This document shows, one piece after another, positions 23,413 through 50,431 of a stretch of 64,000 nt of DNA (the stretch's first letter is position 1; every line of letters starts with the position of its first letter). A model generated the notes under the pieces. That model made no database searches. It saw only the letters and a program-made list of their open reading frames with translations, and was not told the DNA's origin. Source of the DNA: Membranipora membranacea. Its lineage: Eukaryota > Bryozoa > Gymnolaemata > Cheilostomatida > Membraniporidae. A program made the translations under genes and the position numbers. The stretch spans positions 2,480,001-2,544,000 of the forward strand of contig OU612075.1 in assembly GCA_914767715.1 (NCBI GenBank). Reading direction: 5' to 3'.

Positions 23413-25510
23413 ATGCAAAAGGATATAACAGCGATCGCAGACATGCTTGTAGCGTGGCTCTTATTATTTGTGGCCGTATTATCGAGTAATGTGACGGCGC
23501 AAGGAGCCAAAACAGAAGAGCCAGACTCAACAACTCAAACACTAACAACAATGTACATGACAACATCTCCGGCAGCAACACTCTGGACCGCACAGAAGTC
23601 TGTCACAGCAACTCATTCCATGAAGAACTTGACAACACGGTCCACAGTCCCAACACCCGTACCCACAAATGCTCCAACACCCGTACCCACAAAGGCCCCA
23701 ACACCTGTACCAACGAAGGCTTCAACACCTCTACCCACAAAGGCTTCAACACCCGTACCCACAAAGGCTCCAACACCGCATCCCAAAGCCACACCACATG
23801 CAACTACAACTCCAACAACAGCCCCACCGAGCATGAAACCATCAACAACTGTGATGGTAACGAGCAATTCCACCGCAAACTCTTCAATGTTGAACACAAC
23901 CACAGCGCCCACCAGTCCACTATTTATTGCTACAAATGACGCTATCATGGAATCTACAACTGCTGTAAACGTAATTGAGTAAGTTATATTCAAATTAAAA
24001 AGTTTGGCCTTATGCTTGGAGTTACCTCCCTTTAAACTTGTGGTAAGCTGCCAAATTGTCTGAGTCAAATACCCTCTTTGTACCTCAGCTATAACTCAGA
24101 AGAAATTGTCAGCATTTGGGTGACAGCTTCTACAGTACATACACCTAGCCTTGTCCGCAGAGCAACAAAAATGAAGACAAAGGTAACCCACATCAAGGTC
24201 ACATAACCCACATCAAGGTCACAAAGGCCACATCAAGGAAAATGTGAATTATCCACACGCCTTCCAATAATAATATTACTTTCTTTTATTTCAGGAAAGA
24301 GAAAACAGGACTTACCACCAATCAGCTCATCACATATCTGGCGCTTGGCTTCATGGTTCTTATGTTTCTGGTGACTCTCTTTGTCTGTGTTGTCTGCGTT
24401 CTCAAACAAGGGTGAGCAAGTAATCCGCTCTCAATTGAAAATTGTGTTCTGGGAAGTTAGTTTTTGTACCAGCGGAGCAGTTTTTAAGGTTGAATCCAGC
24501 AAAACACTGGTGCTATGTTGATTGTTGCTTGTTACCTGTACCCCTGACCAAATATGCCTAATTTCCTAAGTAGGCAATAATGATTGAAAATTAAGAGAAG
24601 ACAAACCAAATTCGATCCGTACTTGCTCTGCCAAAGTAGGGTGGGCCAATACATATTTAGCTGAATAGCTCGTCGAGCATCTAACTAGAGATTAACGCGA
24701 CTAGAACAATTTTTCTAGCTCTGACAAGGTTGAGGACATGGAGAATGCACGACGCAAAAGCACATGGAAGACCAACGCTCAGACAGCTCAACAGCTGGCC
24801 TTACTCGGTGAGCTTCACAAAACTTCTCTTGGCGTAGCTGAACAGAGACTATCCGTAGCCACAAAACGTCTTTCCATGCTTGAGGAGCAAATCAAAAAGG
24901 TAAGATAAAATGGAGGACAACTCCTAACAGTGAACAAATTCTAATATAATATTTGCTAAGGCAGGGACAAAAGCAGGGACAAAATCTGTCATGGTAGCCA
25001 ATTATTTATGAAATTTACATCGTTATCATTTACAACTTGGAGTTGTGCTCACACGTTCATTTCACTCTACCATAGTAGAGTAGTTACCCTTTTCCCACTG
25101 TCCTTAAATAGCTAAATTTAAGGATATCTAACATTTACTCACCCTCTTATGTATATATAAAATCAGCCAAGGTAGCCAAAATTTAGCTCTAGCTAACAAT
25201 AAATCACTAGCTAACACAGCTCAATAGCTAAACAAAACTTTTCACAAGCTAATATTTGCACATCGAGGTTATATTGTTTTCTTTTCTTACTTACAATACT
25301 TTCTATCCATAGGCCGAGCAAGAGTATAATGATGTGTTAAAAGAAGAGCAACTATTAGAGGAAGGATTGCTGGAAGAGGAAGAAGGAGAGTTGATAGCTG
25401 CCAGCAGGAAAGTCAGCGTTGCTGAGAAAAACCGACCAATCAGCGTTACCGAGGAAAAAAACCAGCCAATCAGTGTCACCTCATCATCAAAGGATAAGAA
25501 AATCGAATAA
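23413..25510 (+). CDS. Mucin-like single-pass membrane protein with coiled cytoplasmic tail
   Basis: Coding exons are 23413..23978, 24295..24411, 24719..24899 and 25313..25510; phases fit and the total is 353 residues. A 5' untranslated exon ends at the donor at 23131 (GTAAGT), with its acceptor TTTTAG at 23397-23402. The start chosen is the first ATG after that acceptor; ATG at 23443 is an alternative. Residues to about 32 are a signal peptide (LVAWLLLFVAVLSSNV). Residues 33-190 are Thr/Pro/Ser-rich, with six TPVPTKAP-type octads at about 79-126, suited to dense O-glycosylation. One membrane helix follows (about 201-225, YLALGFMVLMFLVTLFVCVV), then a charged Gln/Leu/Glu-rich cytoplasmic tail likely to form a coiled coil. 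The last exon repeats RPISV / QPISV. I recognise no named family. A surface mucin or adhesion role is inferred. Confidence 0.85.
23650..23790 (+). repeat. 24-base coding minisatellite in the mucin domain
   Basis: Five to six tandem copies of a 24-base unit (ACACCCGTACCCACAAAGGC type) encode the octad TPVPTKAP with small changes (N, S, L, H). The array sits wholly within the first coding exon of the mucin-like gene. Confidence 0.85.
24180..24238 (+). repeat. Short tandem repeat in intron
   Basis: Three imperfect copies of CCACATCAAGGTCACA lie in the first coding intron of the mucin-like gene. Confidence 0.7.
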
Positions 25511-25986
25511 GAGCAGAAATCAAAAAGTGAAAAAATAATGTCATCAGATTTGATGATGACAGGTTGCCTTCCTCCTAGAACACCTAAATTGTAGTATTAA
25601 TAATTGTAGTCACACTCACTGTCTATACGAATTTAGTGGGCAGATAAATGTGTGTTAAATGGCTCCTGAAGGTATAGAGGTAAAGGCAGAATACTGGATA
25701 TTCACCCAGATGGGATAGGATGTGATAAGTATTGTCATGTTCAAAGGGAACCTTTCGTTATAACCCAATTTGTAAATTATTGTTTTGGTTTTAAGGATGG
25801 TTAAACCTCAGAAATTGTGTCAATGCGCCTTGTTCCCCTTTTATTTGCTGCATGTTGCACCAATTTGTAAATAGCAACACTGTCTAGTTATTTCAATCTT
25901 TCTTTTCGCGCAGTAGCCAACATCGTTCTCACATCTACAAATTGAGTACAGCAGAAGTTCATCAAGTTTTTTTTCGTTATTACTAT

Positions 25987-26012
25987 TTTATTTTGTTTTA
26001 ATTATTAATAAA
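25987..26012. terminator. Facing poly(A) signals of two convergent genes
   Basis: AATAAA on plus at 26007-26012 suits the mucin-like gene. TTTATT on plus at 25987-25992 (AATAAA on minus) suits the gene that ends at 26562. The two 3' ends would overlap by a few tens of bases. Confidence 0.5.
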
Positions 26013-26561
26013 TACCAAAATGTACAAAACTAAAAAATATCTCATTGCAAAGAATAGGACTAGAAATGAAGGGAATGAACCTTACGGGTGGGTACACAAG
26101 TACCCGAGAAGTTTTCAAGCTCATGGCTATCGTTTCATAATCAGAAAATGGCTATGTCATGCCTTTCAGTTTGATTGATGGAGGGAACTTTGCCACCTGG
26201 CAATGTCTTCAGAATCCTGATTACATCATGATTATGACAAACAGAACACCACATATTATCAGGTGTTGGTGTGAGTCTGTAACACCAGGAGAAATATGAG
26301 ACAATGAACAACCCACGATGTGGTAATAGCGCTGGGGGAAATGTTGGTCACTTTTTTTCTCAACATTCCACCGGTCGCAGCTGTCCCCTCGACCCTTACG
26401 ACCGGTTGAATGCCTTGACAAAAAGGAGTAACTTTTTGTAGTCAGAGAGATTATATTTGAAGAATACGCACCACTTTTTGCGTGTAACAAAAGAAAATAC
26501 GAAAGTAAAGATAAATAAAATTATACCTTATCGTCTTGGATAAAAAAAAATTCAAAAGAAC

Positions 26562-29500
26562 TCAATAACAGTAAGTTTTGTGGTTGTTAAAGTTTTTCCA
26601 AGTGTATGATGCATTGAGCAGATACCAGTCCCAATATCTAGTTTGATTTATATGGCTAGCCTGAGCTCTAATCTCAGCTTTTTTGATGGCACTGCGGGGC
26701 GTAACTGTACCCTCCTGTGGAGACAGTATTGCCTCTGATGTTATAGGGCTAGGAGTGCCGAGTGAGGCTCGTCTCATCTTAGAAGCTGCTGACATACTGT
26801 CTCTGGATTTGCTACGGAAAAGCGCCGGACTTGATCGGTCAAGTTTCAGTGGCATTTTAACTTTGCTAATTTTACGAAGGGGTCTAGGGCTAGGGGCTGT
26901 GGTGGAACCTTCACTACTCAATGCTTCATCTTCTGGTATGCTTAGTGAGAACAAAGGTTGTTTGAAGACTGTAGCTCGTGGTGTGGTGGGGCTACTGTCA
27001 CTACTATGACACCCTGAGTCAGTGCTTACACAGGTCTGTATTGAGCTGTCGGAAGCAGAGTGGTAAGTGATACGAGGGTTTACATCTGGTCGCTCCTTCC
27101 TCGCAATGTCTGGAGATGGTTTGGTGTCGATTTCAGGTTTTGACAGGGTTGGTTGGACGAGTGCTCCAGTCCTCCTCTGTCTACCAGCACCCCGACCTTG
27201 ACCTGACTGGTCACTGACCTTACGAACTCTCCGCAAAGAGTTCTCTGGCTCATAATTAGCAGCATTGACATTTTCAGTGGAAGTTGTTGCCTCTTTAATT
27301 GGTTCAGCGACACAGTTGTGTACCGGGAGTGAGGTTGGTCGGTCCAAAGCACTTTTCCTGCGCATAGCACCTTCTCGCTTCAGACCGAGGGGTCGTGTTA
27401 TAGCGCTGACCCTACGCAAAGAGTTCTCAGGTTCATAACCTGAAGGATTGCTGTCTGTTATGCCTTTGTTGAGCACAGTTCCGCTGCTGTGGTTCTCAGA
27501 GCTTGCTCTGTGAATCGTGTGAGAGAACTTTGGATCATGATAATTGTTATTGTTGTTATTCATCTGAACTTGGCTGACTCTTCGGACTGCCTCAAAGAAG
27601 TTGTGCCCACCTGACTTTCGCCTTTGCACCGGTGAATCACCTGTAATCAAACATCAGAGTAATTAATGAGAGAATGACTCCCGATGTTGTTTCTTTTCAG
27701 GCTTTGCTTAGTTAAGAAATTGTAGTGATGGGAACCCCAAAAATTTAAATAAGCTGGTTGTGGACATTTTCTGTAATTGATTGGGAGGTCACAATGAACC
27801 CGTACCAAAACGTTATTTTTCAGCGATATCGGCAACAACATCTCCCCCATCGTGCTTTATAAAACCAATAAACCAGTCTTGCAGTGGCCACTTTTCGCAA
27901 GGCCAGCAGTTGGTTATATCATCAGCAGTGTGACAAATGTGTACGATTATAACAATCCCTGGGATATTTGACCCCATAGTGGTGTAGGTCCATCTAACAT
28001 ACTAAAGGGCCGTAGTTTAGAAAAAACGGTAGGGGAGGCAAAGGTCCGAGGCAAGTCCAAAGTATCACCAGTAACCTCCTCCCCGAGCAATTTAAGCCAT
28101 ATAATGAGCAAATGAAAATCCAGAAGGAGGTGATTTTGACATGGATTAGTCAATTAAGATGTTTTAGGCCACTGTATTTAGCTTTCTAGGGGAGGCAGTG
28201 CCTCCCTGCCTCCCCTAGAACTATGGGCCTGTACTAAATAGCCGTCTTGTACCTTATCAACATTTTAAGGTGATAACCATGTGAAAGTTACACACTGTTC
28301 AAATATTAGGATCTACTGCTGATCACCAACCTAAAGTGTCAAGATTACCTAACCTAACACAAACATGGCTGCTCTCCCGTTCTGGCGATAAAATACCGAT
28401 CTACCTCATGTGCGATCAACTCAAAGTCCAAATTGCACAATTCTAAATCCCTTTACCTTTAGCACAGTATATACAGCAGGAAAAACGTTTTATAAAAATG
28501 CGGAAGTTTTTAAAAGAGGAGAGACCAAAGTTCAGATGTTTGTTGCCCGTCAATTTAGATAAACCTGAATTTTGAATCATGGATGAACCTTGAAGTTAAA
28601 ATGTATGACTGTAGAATAAGGAGCTTCACACTCAGCCTTGCAATCTTTTTTTTCTAGATATTTTAGGATGAATTATTCAAAAAAATAGTGCTATTCTCAT
28701 CTATCATCACAAGTCACAGGGTTGCTTTTATCAATAATGTGTACTTCAGAAAATTAAATCTATATGCCATCACAGTAAAACAAAGTCATAAAATCGAAAT
28801 ACTTACTTTTTGCTAAGTCTGAGATATTAGGTAGTATATGTTCTAATACAGCTTCCTTGAATTCTACAGCGTTAACCGGTATAGTGAAATCACAAGGGAC
28901 AACTCCCTTGTTTTTAGACTTCTTTACATTGTAAACCTCCGCCAAATCAGCTTTGTCCAAGACACCTAAAATAATATAAATGATATTAAGATTTTTAAAG
29001 ATTAAAAAAACATTAACGATACAGTTTTAGTTTTTCTAGGTTTGAGTACAAGACAACTCAACGTTCTGATAGACCAAATTAGTGTGAACGTGATGATGGA
29101 ACTTGACTATGGGACTAGCCGATTAACCGATTTACTAAATCTAAAACAAATTATGATGAGTTGTTGTTTTAGAGTACTCATTTAGAGGTTACCATGCTGG
29201 GCAATGTTTTGCCGAAGCTTTGAAGTTTATAGAACTAGCCTAGGGGCTACAACGCTCAAAAGCCAGTTCTAGAAAATAAAGAATTTTGGAACGGCTGTGT
29301 TGTCTCTGAATGACGGATAATAGCTCCTGCGGGACTGGTGACCTTTATTTCAACAACACAATTTGTTAGATTTGTAAGGCTGCTCTGTTAATTGATGGAT
29401 GGACTGAAACAGGATGTCTAAATTGTGCAATATAAAAATATAATATAGTAACATAATATTTACCGTTCTATGAACATGGTGCCCATGTAACTCAACCCAC

Positions 29501-30816
29501 GCTTAAATCAACAGAAGCCTCTTTAGATCTCCATATAATTTGGTCATTGACAGCAGAAGCAAAAATAAAACCCAAATAACAAATTGTTACATTCTGGCAA
29601 AATGAACATTCACTATGGTTCCATGGATCGATTATGTAAGGATTTCGGTAGTAATTGCCCCATGGAAATGGCATTAAAGTCAAATTCCGATTGTGACGAA
29701 TGACTTTTTGGACGCGAATATCCAAACCGTGTTTATTCAACGCATTTCCTAATTGGCGTCGTGGCTGAATGGTTAGCGGCGTTGCACACACAATGCCTTC
29801 AAAGGGATTTCACGTGGGAGGCCGGGGTTCAAATCTCAAATCTCGGCCGCGGCAGATTCTTTTCATGTTTTTCCCATCATGGGAATGGTTAGAATCCACT
29901 GGATTCTAACCATTCGAAATTGGAGTGAACCACAAAATCGACCCATGGAACCATAGTGAATAAAACTCCTATCCTGGATTTTAGAGCCTTTGGATTTTGG
30001 CACCCAGCTTTATAGCTTGATGATAATGCTAATTCTCTGAATTGGGAGCTTGGTAATAGCACAATAATAACAAAGGTGTTAGCAAAATACCTATTGTTAC
30101 TAGTGCAGAACTGGGCAAACTGCATGGCTTGGGATTTGCAGCTTCTAATCTGACATCTCAATGATATACACCAAGTAGATTGTCTCATAGAATTAAACTG
30201 TATGAATCAGAGCAATGATGGCACCTAGGATTTTAGCAGCTTTTAAGCGTAGCATTGTGACATTGGAAATAAAAGCTTCCACTATATCAAACTCAAATGG
30301 CAAAAGTGCGAAATTCGACAGGTGAAAATTTAGGTAAGGAGTAATGGTCCCAATTCTTAATTTTCATATGATCTGATGTTGTTTCATCTCAACAGCAGAA
30401 ACAAAGTGACGCAACTAAATGTTATCTCAAACCAATGCTGCTGCTGCATAATGTGACATAATATAACATACTTCGACAAATTATAAAATTAATCAGCTAA
30501 AGCAAACTCACAACTCCTCAATAAATTGGGTGCCCTAAATCCTCATACTGAGAATGTGATACATCCTAAAAAATTAGAATGCGTCCTAGAGGTGAGGCCA
30601 GAGAAGACCTCCTGATCGTAGGTGTACAGCGAGCTGCCAAAACTGAACTGGCACTAATCGGCCATTGACAGTGACACTTTGACATTAGCCAATAGGCCAA
30701 GAAGCGATAAAATGCTCAATAAATTGCGTTAATTACACACCTTTGATGGATTTCTTCTTCTTACGATCGCTGACTCCCCCAAGAATCTGGTTTGTATTCG
30801 TCATATTGTTGATCAT
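26562..30816 (-). CDS. Uncharacterised basic, disordered protein with repeated RRxS sites
   Basis: Minus-strand coding exons are 30741..30816, 28807..28965 and 26562..27640, giving 1314 bases or 437 residues with consistent phases. The start chosen is ATG at 30816; an in-frame ATG lies four codons on. The N terminus has RKKKKS. Exon 2 encodes the only compact-looking part (about 26-78), with FTIPVNAVEFKEAVLEHILP. The rest is Ser/Arg/Pro-rich and probably disordered. Five sites fit the PKA consensus RRxS (serines near 88, 101, 157, 175 and 371), and YEPENSLRRV occurs twice (about 147 and 208). No enzyme motif or membrane segment is visible. It may be a signalling substrate or scaffold (inference). 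The last 30 codons are less convincing, so another 3' exon is possible. I do not recognise the family. Confidence 0.75.
28006..28231. mobile_element. Short inverted-repeat element (MITE-like), copy 1
   Basis: About 225 bases with ends AGGGCCGTAGTTTAG and, in complement, AGGCCCATAGTTCTAG. It is flanked by TACTAAA on both sides and lies in an intron of the RRxS-rich gene. It also contains GGGGAGGCAGTGCCTCCC, an internal palindrome. A second copy is at 32.32 kb. Confidence 0.75.
29608..29962. mobile_element. Composite element: tRNA-Ser-like SINE head within terminal inverted repeats
   Basis: The ends CACTATGGTTCCATGG and CCATGGAACCATAGTG are inverted. Inside, 29753-29860 looks like a type II tRNA (serine-like): GTGGCTGAATGGTTAGCGGC as A box and GGGTTCAAATC as B box. 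The stem-loop ATGGTTAGAATCC / GGATTCTAACCAT at 29885-29913 is a perfect 13-base stem. No functional tRNA: the acceptor arms do not pair. It lies in the first intron of the RRxS-rich gene. Confidence 0.65.
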
Positions 30817-30820
30817 TTCT

Positions 30821-30868
30821 TGCTGCCGTTACGTTGTGTCGTTGCTGCCGTTACGTTGTGTCGCTGCC
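30821..30868 (-). repeat. Two-unit 23-base repeat in the 5' leader
   Basis: GCTGCCGTTACGTTGTGTCG occurs twice in tandem just upstream of the ATG of the RRxS-rich gene, so it is probably in its 5' untranslated region. Confidence 0.7.
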
Positions 30869-30956
30869 TGTCAGTAGTCGTCTTTAAGTGACACTCAACT
30901 GACTGTATTCATGAGACTTCACTTCAACTGTGAAAGATTAGATCGGAATGTCACAG

Positions 30957-30964
30957 CTTATATA
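30957..30964 (-). promoter_or_regulatory. TATA box of the RRxS-rich gene
   Basis: TATATAAG on the minus strand, about 140 bases upstream of the ATG, with start of transcription expected near 30930. This gives a leader of about 115 bases. Confidence 0.5.
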
Positions 30965-31789
30965 CATTATCTATCAGGGGAGATAACCTAACTGTTAACT
31001 TAAACCGTCTTCATTGACCTGAGATATCACATTGTATCTCTATGTGAAAGACTGCAATATGCATTATCTCTTGCGGTGTGGTGCCCTAGTAGCTTGCCCC
31101 ATGAAACACATATATCTGGGTTCAAGCAAGGGGTAAATGATAGTCACATCCATCATTGCGACAGTGCAAATATCTGTATTGCTGTGAAAGCATTTTAGAA
31201 TAATATTATTGTTTATTATGTCTGCTTGCAAGACAAAGATGTCATTCAATGGCAATGATGTAGCAGCAATCTAAATCAGGACATACAGGTGTTAATTCTG
31301 TCATGCGCAAGCTTCCTGATCAACACAAAATTGCTTCCCATTTAAATTAGTGCTCTCTTTAGATAAAGATGAGCACTTGCATCAGAAATATTATACAGGA
31401 ATTTGATGCCAAGCGTCCATTAAAAGAACTCGCAAATTGTTACCCATTGCATTCACTTACCTTTTGATAACAAGGCTTCAAGTCTATTGGTCTTTTTCTT
31501 CCTACGGTTCTCGCACCTGCAGATCCCGCAGTGTTGCACACTTTTCTAGATATGATGAAATACGAGGGAGCGTAACACTGTGCAGTTGGTTAGGTCCATC
31601 CAAGTCCCTCAGAGCTCAAACACTCACTACTAAATCTCTGGCGCTCCCGGAGTAGATATATATATATAAATATATATATATCCCGGCCTGGATTTAGACA
31701 CCCAAAGCCTTTGAACATCTAATTCTAAATGTCAGCCAGCTGATGCATGTTCAAATTTATCATAGATGGTTTTTGTATGAGAACTCTAG

Positions 31790-32095
31790 TGCTACTACTG
31801 AGGGTAGTGAGTGTCGCCCCCAAAACTCTTGCACCGGTTGCAGCTGAGCCCTCACACTAAGATATATAGACTAAATGTGGCAGATGAGTAAGAGAATTTC
31901 AGTGCTACTTCCGAGGGGGTGAGTGTCGCCCCCTAAACTCCTGCACTGGTTGCAGCTGAGCCCTCACACTAAGATATATAGACTAAATGTGGCAGATGAG
32001 TAAGAGAATTTCAGTGCTACTTCCGAGGGGGTGAGTGTCGCCCCCTAAACTCCTGCACCGGTTGCAGCTGAGCCCTCATACTAAGATATATAGAC
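31790..32095. repeat. 112-base tandem repeat, about 2.7 units
   Basis: The unit includes GAGTGTCGCCCCCTAAACTC and GGTTGCAGCTGAGCCCTCA. CAGCTGAGCC starts at 31841, 31953 and 32065, giving a period of 112. The first unit is more diverged. Confidence 0.85.
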
Positions 32096-32320
32096 AGATG
32101 AGTATTTACAGCACAGCGAAAGCTAACATACTGATTATAAGCTGGTATAATGATGATACCTATGTATTTAACTCAGTGCAGCGTTTATAAGTATTTAGGG
32201 CTAATTGAACATTACATTGTAAGTTAGACAAAGAATCTAAAGGATTTGTTTTGGTTAAGAGGGTAATGATGGATTCACTCCAAACCCAAACCTATTTGTA
32301 CTCCTACGCCGACCCTGCCC

Positions 32321-32546
32321 AGGGCCGTAGTTTAGAAAAAATGGTAGGGGAGGCAAAAGTCTGAGGCGTGTCTGAGGCATCACCAGTAATCTTCTCCCCG
32401 AGCAATTTAAGGCATATAATTAGCAAATTGAATTCCCAGAGGAGCTGATTCTGACATGGATTACTCAATTATAGTGTTTTTATGCCACTGTATTTAGCTT
32501 TCTAGGGGAGGCAGTGCCTCTCTGCCTCCCCTAGAACTACGGGCCT
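32321..32546. mobile_element. Short inverted-repeat element (MITE-like), copy 2
   Basis: About 226 bases, closely similar to 28006-28231 with the same inverted ends. The flanks are themselves a direct repeat of TTTGTACTCCTACGC plus CCCTGCC, at about 32.30 and 32.57 kb. Confidence 0.75.
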
Positions 32547-34682
32547 GCTCCGAACCAAATATCTTTGTACTCCTACGCTGGCCCTGCCATTCTTGCAGAA
32601 AGTTGGTCATCCTAAACTGGGACATCTGCAAGAAAAACACTCCTATACGAGTTCAAATTAAGTACATTCATTCATACATTGTCATTATAAATAGCACAAG
32701 ATTATCATTGAGCTTGTGGTCTGCAAATTTTAGGATAGGCAAGATGGTTGCAAGGTTTAAATTTAAAGAATAACCCCACAGGCATTTTGGTGTAGCCGGT
32801 CTGTTTTGCGTTGTAGTTGAAATTGACTTCAGGGGGGTTACTCATACTTCCTAAGTTTATATAGCTTATGCTGCCAGCTATTACTATTAGCCAATATCCA
32901 AAGATTAGTGACGTTAATCATTATCAGATAATTATGCCTAATCTTGTAGTGCATCTCTCAAAAAGAGATACAATGTATACAATATATGTTATGTATGTAA
33001 TGTTATATATATAATGTATGTAGGTTTTATAGTATATATTAAGCATGGGTTATCTCAATGTTTGACGTGTAGGAAACAAAGATTCTGTTATTGAAACAGA
33101 CTAAATCATAAGAGCTGACTTGTTGGCAGTATAGAGCTGAATACTTGCTAAATTAGTACCAGGACTATCGCTGAGAAAAATGTCAAATGGCTATTTTCCA
33201 ACTTTATTAATATGTGTTGCACAATTTTGCGGATGGAGGGGGGGGGGAGGGAGGGGCGTGACATTGGTAATATACAAAAGAGAAACTAAGCTCGACCGAA
33301 TTGAACTAGAATCCGAGCAGTGCCTAACCAGTCTTAGCTTAGCTGCTTCGAGTGGTCAGATATTGGTCCACTTTGAATTAGTGCCTTGATCTGGATGCCA
33401 TCACGCTAGCCTTGCAAGCAAGTGGCTCAGGAGTGGCACGGCGCTCCACTTTCAACCCCCACTTGCCTCTCTCCAGGTGATGAAATTGAGCATGAAATTT
33501 CAAGTTATCTTGTGAATTGCTTGAGATGATTCATAAACCTCAATTAATAATGGCAGAGATATACTTATTGTGACTATGATTTAGTCAAGATATATCCTTA
33601 CTCTGTGATTTAGTTTTACCGGCTAACACTTTACAATTACCAGCACTCTGCTGCTGTCCGAGAGTAAGAATGACGTTGAAATCTTTACATTTTATTTTTG
33701 AAAAATATCAGGTACTACTTTAAAACAAAACAACTGTGCTACTATCATTTTTTTCTATCATTGTATCAATATTAATATTTCACACCAGGGTTGGGGTACA
33801 ATTGGTTTTGACAAACATCTACCGGTATGAACCATCATATAGAAAGAAGACAAAGAAAGTGAAATCATTAAAATAGTGATATTGTTGAAATGTGCATTTA
33901 CAACATAAATTTGGACAAACAGAGAGAAGGAATCATCAGCAAATTGGCATAGAGAGGAAATTTGAGCCTTGAAATACAACTACAAGAAGTAACAATCATT
34001 TACGGTAAGATGCTACCTCGAAAAGCGATACCAAACATAATATTATCAATCTAGACTTGGCACCAGCTAAAATACTGTGCTATACACACCAGAAAAAAAA
34101 TTATCATCAACATTCACAGCGAAGTCCTATCCCTAAACATAACTAGATGGTACTTATACTTAGAATCGTTAGAAAGAAAAAAACTTTGGTCGTTGCAAGC
34201 AGCAATAAGATTGGCAATTAGTATCATGTTCATATGTAACATTAACAGGATATGGAGGATGTCTTGTGTCCATAGACATATTGCCATAGACATCGATATA
34301 TTTACACGTTGTATATTATAGCCAAGAATAAGCATGGACCAAGATCTTTTTTAAGACTGGTTGAATGAAATTTCCGCTAAGACATCGATGCTTTATAGGG
34401 CCTACACCACTTAGAAACCCAGCTGCAGGTTAACACTACATGGCCAAGTAGTGGTTAATCCAAAATGCAATATAGATCATCATGGATTGATCTCGCGTTA
34501 CGCTTTTGGACTAATGCATCAATCTAGGTATGTCTATCTCCAAAAACGATTGAAAGTTGCTTTACTTGGCTATGAGCATCGAGACCCCATAACTTTATCA
34601 GTGACTTCATAGCTTAAATTTTAAAAAGATGTCCTGAATATCTGATGATATCATGGGTTGGCACATTAATCTAATGGCACTA

Positions 34683-50431
<15,749 letters not shown>

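Larger units (their letters stand above)
30965..34682. other. Repeat-rich intergenic spacer
   Basis: It lies between the divergent 5' end of the RRxS-rich gene and the 3' end of the ACSL gene. It contains (TA)n near 31.66 kb, a 112-base tandem repeat (31.79-32.09 kb), an inverted-repeat element (32.32-32.55 kb) and a G-run near 33.24 kb. The 3' part is probably ACSL 3' untranslated sequence, with a possible minus-strand AATAAA at 33691-33696. No gene seen. Confidence 0.55.

Noticed and set aside
23613-24068. Minus-strand frame of 151 codons, Val/Gly-rich
   Set aside because: It is the antisense shadow of the Thr/Pro repeat exon of the mucin-like gene and has no splice or start context.
24301-24411. 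Alternative reading of the mucin exon 2 as the start of a separate small membrane protein
   Set aside because: Phases join it exactly to the exons on both sides, and it has no suitable ATG or promoter.
26221-26490. Possible further 3' coding exon of the RRxS-rich gene
   Set aside because: No acceptor in phase was found, and the residues lack the Ser/Arg character of the gene.
31790-32095. CRISPR-like array
   Set aside because: The units are directly tandem with no unique spacers, in an animal genome.
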